64,000 bases of DNA from Hippopus hippopus (Eukaryota > Mollusca > Bivalvia > Cardiida > Cardiidae): assembly GCA_946811185.2 (NCBI GenBank), contig OX328103.1:2232001-2296000 (forward strand), given 5' to 3'. Under the pieces are notes generated by a model. It saw only the letters and a list, made by a program, of their open reading frames with translations, made no database searches and was not told the origin of the DNA. Shown here one piece after another: positions 41,852-48,537 of the stretch (positions within the stretch are counted from its first letter, which is position 1; every line of letters starts with the position of its first letter). Made by a program: the position numbers and the translations under genes.

Positions 41852-42504
41852 TGGCCGTCCCTCTTCCATTCGAACCATGTTCTAGTATGTGTATTAGCGG
41901 ACAAACTGGTAGTGGTAAAACCCAATGGGTGTACCGCTTTTTGAAACAAGTAAACCTCATGTACGGACGGGACCCCCCTTCTCATATTCTCTATTGCTAC
42001 GGTATCCACCAAGACTTGTTTGATGTCATGGAGAGTTCCATTCCAAACTTTGACAGTAAGCAAGGACTACCTACTGCAGAAGAATTGGATGACTTCACAA
42101 GAGACAAAAAACACAAGTTAATCATTTTAGACGACCTAATGCACGAGGTCATGCGGAGTAAAGAAATGGAGTTACTGTTCACCCAAGGCTGCCATCACAG
42201 AAAAGTATCGGTGATTATGATCACACAAAACTTATACCCTGGGGGTAAACATGCCAGAACTATAGCTTTGAATACATGGTATCTGGTGCTTATGAAAAAT
42301 ATTCGTGACATATCTCAAGTAGGAGTGCTAGGACGGCAGCTTTATCCCGGTAAATCCGGAGTGTTTATGAAGGCTTACGAAGATGCCCTTAATACGAGAC
42401 ACGGCTATTTCATAGTGGACATGTCCCCTTACTCCGACGACAAGTACCGTTTAAGGACTCGTATATTTCCCAACGAAGATCCTATTGTGTACCGTTTGAC
42501 GTAA
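41851..42504 (+). CDS. ATP: A32/FtsK-HerA-like DNA packaging ATPase
   Basis: 217-aa ATPase expected to pump element DNA into capsids. Walker A GQTGSGKT at residues 17-24, Walker B LIILDD ending D94-D95, sensor-like VSVIMITQN (N at about 127) and a C-terminal arginine-rich stretch. Length and motif order fit Polinton and related viral packaging ATPases. Begins inside the stop of the upstream membrane-protein gene (TAATG). Confidence 0.92.
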   Translation: MAVPLPFEPCSSMCISGQTGSGKTQWVYRFLKQVNLMYGRDPPSHILYCYGIHQDLFDVMESSIPNFDSKQGLPTAEELDDFTRDKKHKLIILDDLMHEVMRSKEMELLFTQGCHHRKVSVIMITQNLYPGGKHARTIALNTWYLVLMKNIRDISQVGVLGRQLYPGKSGVFMKAYEDALNTRHGYFIVDMSPYSDDKYRLRTRIFPNEDPIVYRLT

Positions 42505-42536
42505 GAATGGAAATAAATAGCTTATAAGAATACAAT

Positions 42537-42860
42537 ATGGTAGAACTAATTAAACAGCAACGTCACTTTTTATATTTAGTGGCCAACACTACAGCCGACC
42601 AGAGAAAAGCGCTTTTAAAAACTATTACCCGTCAACAGCTAAGGGCGCTTAGTCAAATTGCGTACAACATTATCCGGTTCAAAGGTAGATTGACACTTAC
42701 GGAAAAAGCCACCTTAAAGAGGCAGAGACGCTTTATTTACTTGCTTGGAGATCGTAACACGGGGTTTGTTAAAAAGAAGGAAGCTATCCAACATAAACAA
42801 CGTATTATCCATACATTGGTGAAGATTGCTTCAGCCTACTTACAACCCGTATTACAGTAA
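42537..42860 (+). CDS. small basic helical protein, copy A
   Basis: 107 aa, strongly basic and helical, with LLKTITRQQLRALSQIAYNI and a later basic KKKEAIQHKQRIIHTL segment. This is a pattern I recognise from many Polinton and adintovirus genomes, where it is a conserved protein, possibly a DNA-binding core protein. It is paralogous to the ORF at 45205-45576 on the other strand. Preceded by TTATAAGAATACAAT; its stop overlaps the next ATG (TAATG). Confidence 0.75.
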   Translation: MVELIKQQRHFLYLVANTTADQRKALLKTITRQQLRALSQIAYNIIRFKGRLTLTEKATLKRQRRFIYLLGDRNTGFVKKKEAIQHKQRIIHTLVKIASAYLQPVLQ

Positions 42861-43048
42861 TGGAGAAATATGTATTAGTGCCTTTCGAAAAGTTTGAGCG
42901 ATTGAAAAAACTATCTGGGAGACAAGATGATCAGCAGAGAGAGGAAAGGGAAGATACCTCGAAAAAGAAGAATAAGAAATTAACACTATTTCCTCCGGGA
43001 CTTAGAGAGAAGAAACGAAAGAAAGATATAGACTGGATTTCTTATTGA
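42860..43048 (+). CDS. small lysine-rich protein
   Basis: 62 aa: MEKYVLVPFEKFERLKKL head, glutamate/lysine-rich middle, then LFPPGLREKKRKK and a DWISY end. The head-plus-PPG arrangement is typical of a small conserved Polinton ORF. Overlaps the preceding stop by TAATG, so expression with copy A is likely. Function unknown. Confidence 0.6.
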   Translation: MEKYVLVPFEKFERLKKLSGRQDDQQREEREDTSKKKNKKLTLFPPGLREKKRKKDIDWISY

Positions 43049-43178
43049 ATAACGACTCGACAATTTCATGATTTTATATTTTTATTAACAGAATAATACA
43101 ATAAAAGTATAAAAGAAGGCATGAGTCATTGTGTGTGTGTGTGTGTGGTTTTTTTTTTTTTATTATTTCCCTCCGTAT
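43049..43178. terminator. convergent gene junction with poly(A) signals
   Basis: Plus-strand AATAAA at 43100-43105 and minus-strand AATAAA at 43081-43086 (TTTATT), with a GT microsatellite at 43131-43147. Plus-arm and minus-arm transcripts end here. Confidence 0.6.
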
Positions 43179-44441
43179 TTATTGTATATACACATTTCTC
43201 GCTTTATCGATTGTAAGTATTTCTGGAAAGGTAGCGTACAGCAACAATGTCACACTCTCTGGTAAAGGTTTAGCAAATTTGATTTCCAAACGGCAAAGAC
43301 CTCTTCTTTTTGTGTTGAAAGAATAGTAGGGATCGATATCCAGCACATATAGGCAGTATCCTTGCTTGTACTCTTTGTATGTGATGTTGATATCATTTCT
43401 ACAGGAAGTGAGGGTCTGATAACAGTCGGTGAAATGATTTCCTTCAAAATTAGGTTGCAAAGGTTGCGATGGTACGGATTGGCCATCAACGAAGAAACCG
43501 AGGTAACTGCAGTCGTAATGTTTCAGGTTGAATGGGTTTGTTTTGTAGTCTCCGTTATATGAAACGCTCGCAACCGTCCCTATGATGATTTTGTTTGGCA
43601 CCCTACCTTGAAATATATCGTCTGCGTGAAAACTATATTGTCCTTGCGCTATCGAGGTTGTTTTTATCTCTGAGCGGAAATATGGGTACATAGCGGGAGT
43701 GTCCTGAATCATTTTGTCGTGAGCCAGAAGCAAATCGTTCTGTAACCGCTGAATACAGAGCTTGAAACGGGCGTCAACGATTTGCACCTTGTAATTCGGA
43801 GTAAACGCATCTGTAATGATTCGAAAGGCATCGGATGCTTGCCAAAATTTAAGCCCCATTTGCACTCCGTTAATAAGCAACTTGGGTTGTTGAAACAAGT
43901 CCACCGGGATACTTCCTTCCAGATCTATAATTTTACCACCCTTGGTCTTTTCATATCTTTGGAATAAACCGGTATTTGATCCAGTTTTGGGGTCGCTATC
44001 GTCCAGATTCCGATAATCCTTGTAGAATAATTGACTGGTCAGAAAAGCTTCCTGTATAGATTGATTGGTATTTAATAAGGTGTCAATGTAGGTCTTATAC
44101 GGATGCGTGGTTCCGCTATTCGGGAGTGGTTTTTGTTGTAAATGAATGTCCAGCTGTCTGAAAATGGTGTGCAAAGGTAAATTGATAAGTCCCAGCGTAT
44201 CATCTTCTGACACGGGTGTACCGTCTTGTAAAGCGAGTCTCAATTTCACCCTCAATTTACATTCCTTCAAGTTGATGTAGGCGCTGGCCTGTGGCGGTAT
44301 ATTAAATTCCAAGCTCGATGAAGAATCGGTTACCGGATTAATGGGTCGGAATTCGATCCAATCTTTCGATAACAAGGACGAATCTTTTGGGATCGGATTA
44401 AATAACGATAATTCTTCACTGTGCTGAATTTTACTATTCAT
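43179..44441 (-). CDS. MCP: double jelly-roll major capsid protein
   Basis: 420 aa. Matches the Polinton/adintovirus hexon-like family, also known from the nematode protein F54H12.2. Recognisable stretches include a start with EFRPINPVTDSSSSLEFNIP, AYINLKECKLRVKLRL, LPLHTIFRQLDIHL and a TYIDTLLN helix, and CRLEIKFAKPLPESVTLLLY near the end. The family forms a double jelly-roll capsomer. It is the last gene of the right-arm array, starting 9 bp after the stop of the preceding coiled-coil gene. Confidence 0.88.
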   Translation of the reverse strand: MNSKIQHSEELSLFNPIPKDSSLLSKDWIEFRPINPVTDSSSSLEFNIPPQASAYINLKECKLRVKLRLALQDGTPVSEDDTLGLINLPLHTIFRQLDIHLQQKPLPNSGTTHPYKTYIDTLLNTNQSIQEAFLTSQLFYKDYRNLDDSDPKTGSNTGLFQRYEKTKGGKIIDLEGSIPVDLFQQPKLLINGVQMGLKFWQASDAFRIITDAFTPNYKVQIVDARFKLCIQRLQNDLLLAHDKMIQDTPAMYPYFRSEIKTTSIAQGQYSFHADDIFQGRVPNKIIIGTVASVSYNGDYKTNPFNLKHYDCSYLGFFVDGQSVPSQPLQPNFEGNHFTDCYQTLTSCRNDINITYKEYKQGYCLYVLDIDPYYSFNTKRRGLCRLEIKFAKPLPESVTLLLYATFPEILTIDKARNVYIQ

Positions 44442-44450
44442 GCTAATTTT

Positions 44451-44795
44451 TCAAAACGCCCAGTCGGGATCTTTGCGATACGTTTTGTGAGTCTTCTTAC
44501 GCTTGATATTCTTACGATCTTCGTCAACACCGTTCTTACGTTTTATTTGAGATTTTGCCCTATCAACTACTTCGGCTAATGGGCTCACCATTTTTACCTG
44601 AGGAGTTTTGACTTTTTCAAGTTTTTCTTCCATATCTCGCAGCAGTTTATTCTTTTCTTCTAGTATTTTCTCCAAATTCCTTATTTGATCTGGGATGTGG
44701 TCTTTCGGTTTAAAATAATCAATCCAATACTCCACATCTTCTTTGTACGGAACCCACTTCTGTAGTTTTGAATCAAAGACGTCTATGGAACCCAT
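44451..44795 (-). CDS. coiled-coil virion-type protein
   Basis: 114 aa. N-terminal VFDSKLQKWVPYKEDVEYWI is a phrase common to a small Polinton protein family. Then a coiled coil at about residues 37-65 (IRNLEKILEEKNKLLRDMEE) and a lysine-rich C terminus. Overlaps the minor capsid gene upstream by 13 bp. A scaffold or capsid-associated role is inferred from position only. Confidence 0.65.
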   Translation of the reverse strand: MGSIDVFDSKLQKWVPYKEDVEYWIDYFKPKDHIPDQIRNLEKILEEKNKLLRDMEEKLEKVKTPQVKMVSPLAEVVDRAKSQIKRKNGVDEDRKNIKRKKTHKTYRKDPDWAF

Positions 44796-45208
44796 GATTT
44801 CTTGAAATGAAGGACACAGTGAAAATCGTTCGAATTCAAATCAATCGGTTTTAAATCTTCGCCTTTTAACGACAGCCTAATAGTGTTAAATTTCTTGACA
44901 CTCACGGGTCTATAACGTCGATGAAGACATTCCGTAAATTTAAATTTCTTGTATCTTGTTTCGATTTCTATATTGGTGAGAACGGGTTGTAACTTATTCC
45001 TGACAAACGTTTCCTCTATAATGTCACAATTCAAATACAACCGCTTACTTTGAGGTGTAAAGTCGCAGGTCAATGACGATTCTACCAGAGCACATAACCA
45101 ACTTCCTTCTAAAATATAGTCCTTAGAAAACTGGAACAAGAAATCTGCGTTATTCTTACGTATATCGATAGATTCTGCGGAATTTAAATACAAGTAAAAC
45201 TCTGTCAT
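44783..45208 (-). CDS. penton-like minor capsid protein
   Basis: 141 aa. Starts FYLYLNSAESIDIRKNNADF, then an LEGSWLCALVESSL strand, YLNCDIIEETFV, and ends FHCVLHFKK. This strand order is that of Polinton minor capsid (single jelly-roll penton) proteins. Its ATG overlaps the upstream stop (ATGA), and its 3' end overlaps the coiled-coil gene. Confidence 0.8.
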   Translation of the reverse strand: MTEFYLYLNSAESIDIRKNNADFLFQFSKDYILEGSWLCALVESSLTCDFTPQSKRLYLNCDIIEETFVRNKLQPVLTNIEIETRYKKFKFTECLHRRYRPVSVKKFNTIRLSLKGEDLKPIDLNSNDFHCVLHFKKSWVP

Positions 45209-45576
45209 TCTTCTCTCCTTGTTCTCAATTGGTCTAGTATAGTAGGAATGAGATAAACTGGGCGTAATAAAATGGGTATAAATGAATGAAATCGTCGAAG
45301 TAAAGTCTTCTTTCGGGTTGATGAAACGTTATTTGAGCATAGTGTGCGTAACAATAGTCTCCTTCTTTCAAAAACTTGAACATCTCTTCTCATTGGATTA
45401 ATGACTCCATTAAGTATACGTTTTGCCACCTCGATGATAGCCTTTAGTTGACGATTCGTTAAATTCTGCAGTAAATTCTTCCTTACCGTTGTTTCGGTCT
45501 CTTGTAGGTGAAGTAAATAAGCGATTTGTAAATAGACTGTAGAGTGTTCCATGATTGAATCGGTTAAAATACTCAT
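45205..45576 (-). CDS. small basic helical protein, copy B
   Basis: 123 aa, paralogue of the 107-aa protein at 42537-42860: NLLQNLTNRQLKAIIEVAKR, then FERRRLLLRTLCS and RKKTLLRRFHS. Conserved in Polintons and adintoviruses, likely nucleic-acid-binding. ATG overlaps the TBP-like stop (ATGA) and its stop overlaps the minor capsid ATG (ATGA). Having two paralogues in opposite arms is unusual. Confidence 0.75.
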   Translation of the reverse strand: MSILTDSIMEHSTVYLQIAYLLHLQETETTVRKNLLQNLTNRQLKAIIEVAKRILNGVINPMRRDVQVFERRRLLLRTLCSNNVSSTRKKTLLRRFHSFIPILLRPVYLIPTILDQLRTRREE

Positions 45577-46136
45577 TCCTTCTTACGCGTATAGAGTTCG
45601 AGTTCAATTAGTGTGGGACAAACAATCTCGTCCTCTTTTTGTGAAGAGGTTACACCCGTTATGACCACTTTCCCTGTATGAAAACAACAAAAATGCACCC
45701 CTTCCCTTTTAAAGTTAAGAGAAGGAAATAACTGGGGTTCGTATACGACATCTTTATCGACAGACAAACGCTTCAAATCCAAATCCGAACTGAGGGTATG
45801 GCTCATAGACATGGTTAAAAGTTTCACGTCCGATAAATTCACTGGATATCCACAATTCTGTATCAGTCTCGCATATTTCCGTATTCGTTCGTACCCCTCT
45901 CTTTTACTCGAAACTTTGCCGTTACAGTTGATAATACCGTTAGAAAACACTAAACAGTTTCCTCCAGCTTTTCTGTGTTGCCATATCAGTCCGGGAAATC
46001 GTGCTGGATCATACCGTACATTCGTTATTTTGGAGCAGAGTTGTCTTAAATCAATAGGACAGTTGAGTTGAGCGCTGTAAAGCACGTTTGTGATGATCAT
46101 GATCGTTTGTCTGTCTAGACATAAATGATAGAACAT
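45573..46136 (-). CDS. TATA-box-binding protein (TBP) homologue
   Basis: 187 aa, or 175 if it starts at M13 (46100). Two direct TBP repeats at about residues 14-103 and 104-183. Repeat 1 has NVRYDPARFPGLI, CLVFSNGIINCNGK and IRKYARLIQNCGYPV; repeat 2 has YEPQLFPSLNF and CCFHTGKVVITG. All four phenylalanines that intercalate TATA DNA in eukaryotic TBP have equivalents: F47, F64, F137, F152. The N-terminal extension of cellular TBP is absent. Expected to bind TATA DNA and nucleate RNA polymerase II initiation, presumably on the element's own TATA promoters. Lies between integrase and the basic protein, in the same direction. A TATA box lies 25 bp before the first ATG. It is not a spliced host pseudogene: the frame is intact and the sequence well diverged. 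TBP is not among the Polinton core genes I know. Confidence 0.9.
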   Translation of the reverse strand: MFYHLCLDRQTIMIITNVLYSAQLNCPIDLRQLCSKITNVRYDPARFPGLIWQHRKAGGNCLVFSNGIINCNGKVSSKREGYERIRKYARLIQNCGYPVNLSDVKLLTMSMSHTLSSDLDLKRLSVDKDVVYEPQLFPSLNFKREGVHFCCFHTGKVVITGVTSSQKEDEIVCPTLIELELYTRKKE

Positions 46137-46153
46137 TGCTAGTTTTCAGCCTC

Positions 46154-46161
46154 TTTTTATA
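46154..46161 (-). promoter_or_regulatory. TATA box of TBP-like gene
   Basis: TATAAAAA on the minus strand, 25 bp before ATG 46136. Start ~30 bp downstream would favour translation from M13, where the TBP fold begins. The gene could be autoregulated. Confidence 0.65.
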
Positions 46162-46172
46162 TTCTCGGTTGT

Positions 46173-47285
46173 TTACGAGTATTGCTTAATATCAGTTTCC
46201 GGTATCCAGCTGTCATACTTTTTTGGCCAGTGTAACCAGCGCACCAGGACTTCCTGTTTCTTATTGCGTGTCCTTCTTTTCAAAATTTTTTCGATGCTAA
46301 AGTCGGTACCGTCGTCAACGTTTATGGCTTGTAATTCTTGTTCGTAAAATGTACCATCAATTTCATCGTTGTCCCAGTCTACTAACGTGTAAATTGGAAG
46401 TCCTTGTCTTTTGAAACGTGATCTGATTTTGAAAATCTCCCCTGTCCATTTTTGCGAGTATTCTCTGTCAAATACGGACCTGATGTGTGACAATCGTACA
46501 GTCTGGCCGATTTTATATTTGAATTTTTTTATAACGGGCTTTTCCCCTTTGCTTCCTTTGGTTCTAATGAGATACTGTTGAAGACGACTTTCCCCTTCAT
46601 TTTTCACGGAAATTGCTGCTGGGTTTTCTCCAAGACTCCTGTGGTGAGTGTGATTGTAACTATGTACAAAATCCTGTAAAATGTCAATGTATCTACTAGT
46701 TCTGTTTTTGAGCAGGTATCGAAAAATCTTGTGTTTTAGCGTTTTAATAACTCTTTCCGCGTAATTTGCTTTTGTTTCCGTATTATATGCGTACATATGA
46801 TGTATACTTTGACTATTTAAATATTTATTTACTTCTTTACTTCTAAATTCCATTCCTCTGTCCGTACGAATTGTGTTTGGCTTTTTGGGGCCTGTCAGTA
46901 TACGTTTCAATGCCATGACTACATCAGCGCCTCGCTTACTCTTAACAGGTTGAGCATAAAGAAAACGAGAAAATACATCGATAACAATCAAAATGTATTT
47001 CACACCTTCGTTATGCTTCTGTAAATTGGCCATGTCCATAAGATCCATGTCCCATTGACTGTCGATGCCATTTACAATCACCCTGGAACGTTTAAAGCGG
47101 CGTCTAGCACCCCTGGTCAGAGAATACGCTTCTTGATTCTGCAACCATTGGCGTATTCTGTGCCTGCCAATTTTGTATTTACCCTCGTCTTTAACATGTT
47201 GATAGAGTTTTTCAGGACCACCATAGCTAGCGGGAGATTTTAAGTCAAAATACAAAGAAGACAAATATTGTTGCCAGTCAGACAT
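46173..47285 (-). CDS. INT: retrovirus-like integrase with chromodomain
   Basis: 370 aa, inserts the element. Integrase core: WDMDLMDM (D81), IRTDRGMEF (D142), NYAERVIKTLKHK (E177), a D-D-x34-E triad, with IDVFSRFLYAQPVKSK between. The helical N-terminal part has PEKLYQHVKDEG-like sequence and no obvious zinc ligand set. C-terminal chromodomain at about 331-369 (FSIEKILKRR, VRWLHWPKKYDSWIPE) with aromatic residues for methyl-lysine reading, which may guide insertion to particular chromatin. Typical Polinton arrangement. Confidence 0.93.
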   Translation of the reverse strand: MSDWQQYLSSLYFDLKSPASYGGPEKLYQHVKDEGKYKIGRHRIRQWLQNQEAYSLTRGARRRFKRSRVIVNGIDSQWDMDLMDMANLQKHNEGVKYILIVIDVFSRFLYAQPVKSKRGADVVMALKRILTGPKKPNTIRTDRGMEFRSKEVNKYLNSQSIHHMYAYNTETKANYAERVIKTLKHKIFRYLLKNRTSRYIDILQDFVHSYNHTHHRSLGENPAAISVKNEGESRLQQYLIRTKGSKGEKPVIKKFKYKIGQTVRLSHIRSVFDREYSQKWTGEIFKIRSRFKRQGLPIYTLVDWDNDEIDGTFYEQELQAINVDDGTDFSIEKILKRRTRNKKQEVLVRWLHWPKKYDSWIPETDIKQYS

Positions 47286-47497
47286 GTTTATTTATTACAT
47301 AGACATCCATACATTCTTACTACATCAAATAGAAATAGTAAATAGAGAGGTTTCTTTCGTTTTCTATATACAAGCCAACGAGCCTTTCAACACCCTCCGC
47401 GGCGTCTCTTCGCAATTGTCTGTATTTCAACCACAATTCGAAGTCATTCATTGTTGTCACAAATATAAGAATGAGTCCGAACATGTTCACATCGGTT
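47286..47497. other. Polinton spacer
   Basis: Between integrase start and the BIR gene stop. Contains GTAAGAATGT (minus strand) near 47310, a motif repeated before other ORFs of the element. Confidence 0.4.
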
Positions 47498-47887
47498 TTA
47501 GAAAAAGGCTGAATTCAAAGCACTCCAGTTATATGTAGAACCGTCACGGGACAATCTTCCATTGGTAACAGACGCGTTTCGTTGTGTATCACACCTTGAA
47601 GTGATTTGACTCGTGTATCCCGTCATTTTCAAATATATACAGGACGGAGACCATTTCTCGTGCTCTTCCCAAGGATCGTCCTTTTCCTCCCATGACATTA
47701 TGTTGACACCACAGGCAAAACACGTCACTTTATCCGCAGTACCGGTGTAAAAGAAGCCCGCTTTTGCTAATGACCATTTCTCAGGCTTTATTTGCTTCGA
47801 CCAGTGCTCATACGTTTGTAGTCTATCTTCACATAACATCAAGGCTGGCTTCGAATATGCAGTCACTTTTGTAGAATCTTTGAACAT
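47498..47887 (-). CDS. BIR-domain (IAP-type) protein
   Basis: 129 aa with one complete baculoviral IAP repeat at about residues 21-88. Zinc ligands C56, C59, H76, C83 fit C-x2-C-x16-H-x6-C, with RLQTYEHWS at the start and GFFYTG in the middle. No RING or second BIR. Cellular and viral BIR proteins bind caspases or their antagonists and can delay apoptosis; here capture from a host IAP gene is inferred. The low-complexity tail after residue 90 is unrelated to known IAPs. Confidence 0.88.
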   Translation of the reverse strand: MFKDSTKVTAYSKPALMLCEDRLQTYEHWSKQIKPEKWSLAKAGFFYTGTADKVTCFACGVNIMSWEEKDDPWEEHEKWSPSCIYLKMTGYTSQITSRCDTQRNASVTNGRLSRDGSTYNWSALNSAFF

Positions 47888-47929
47888 GGTGCTTATTAAT
47901 GTGATGTTAATTCTGTCAATCGCGCCTAT

Positions 47930-48415
47930 TTACCAGTTTCCGTTATCGTTAGGGTTACATTCAGAACACCGCAACGCCCCTAACTGGTTCATATGATCAC
48001 TTTGAAGGTAACAGGGAATGACAGCGTCCAACTCGGGTAGATTCCTACCAATCTCTGACACGTGTTTTTTAAGAGAGTTATATTCAGCGGGTCTTAAGCA
48101 GATACCCTTTTTGGTCGGTACCACTTCATTGTCTGGTTTCCAATACTGTCTTATATCTACACAAACGCTGTTTTCACCGATACTGCAATAAACGTTTCCT
48201 CCTAGGTGAGCGCTGTATGCTTTTTTACCGTGTAATGCTTGATCAACAAACTCAGAGGCATCTACCAAATTCTTCCATCTCATAAGCGTAAGACTAATGC
48301 CTTTCTTAGTAGGTATGTCTTCCTGCCATTCCCTGATATCGACTCTCAGTTCACCCCTCCATTCACTGACCTGTACGTAGCGTTCGTTACCGAGACTAAA
48401 TTTACATCTAACCAT
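47930..48415 (-). CDS. tandem PC4/Sub1-domain protein
   Basis: 161 aa containing two PC4-like units. Unit 1 (residues about 5-52): FSLGNERYVQVSEWRG, LRVDIREW, then PTKKGISLTLMRWKNL. Unit 2 (about 73-121): NVYCSIGENSVCVDIRQYW, then VPTKKGICLRPAEYNSL. These reproduce the PC4 pattern of two beta strands, DIREYW, and RKGISL followed by a helix. Cellular PC4/Sub1 dimerises, binds single-stranded DNA and promotes RNA polymerase II initiation; two units in one chain could form an intramolecular dimer. A C-terminal C135, H141, C150, C153 group could bind zinc. TATA-like CTATATTAG lies about 55 bp before the ATG. Roles in transcription with the TBP homologue, or as replication ssDNA-binding protein, are both possible. 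Confidence 0.82.
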   Translation of the reverse strand: MVRCKFSLGNERYVQVSEWRGELRVDIREWQEDIPTKKGISLTLMRWKNLVDASEFVDQALHGKKAYSAHLGGNVYCSIGENSVCVDIRQYWKPDNEVVPTKKGICLRPAEYNSLKKHVSEIGRNLPELDAVIPCYLQSDHMNQLGALRCSECNPNDNGNW

Positions 48416-48468
48416 GTTGCTGATTCGAGTGTCAAAACTCTTATGACTCCAAACACGAAATTCAGCTT

Positions 48469-48477
48469 TCTAATATA
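48469..48477 (-). promoter_or_regulatory. TATA-like box of PC4 gene
   Basis: CTATATTAG on the minus strand, spaced from its ATG much as the PolB TATA box is (about 55-60 bp). Confidence 0.45.
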
Positions 48478-48537
48478 GTCACAAAGTCTCTTCTGATTGG
48501 TCAGTTTGTTTTTTCCATCTGACCAATTGATTATTCG

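Noticed and set aside
47284..47538. 84-aa plus-strand ORF between integrase and BIR genes
   Set aside because: No recognisable features and overlaps the BIR gene 3' end antisense.
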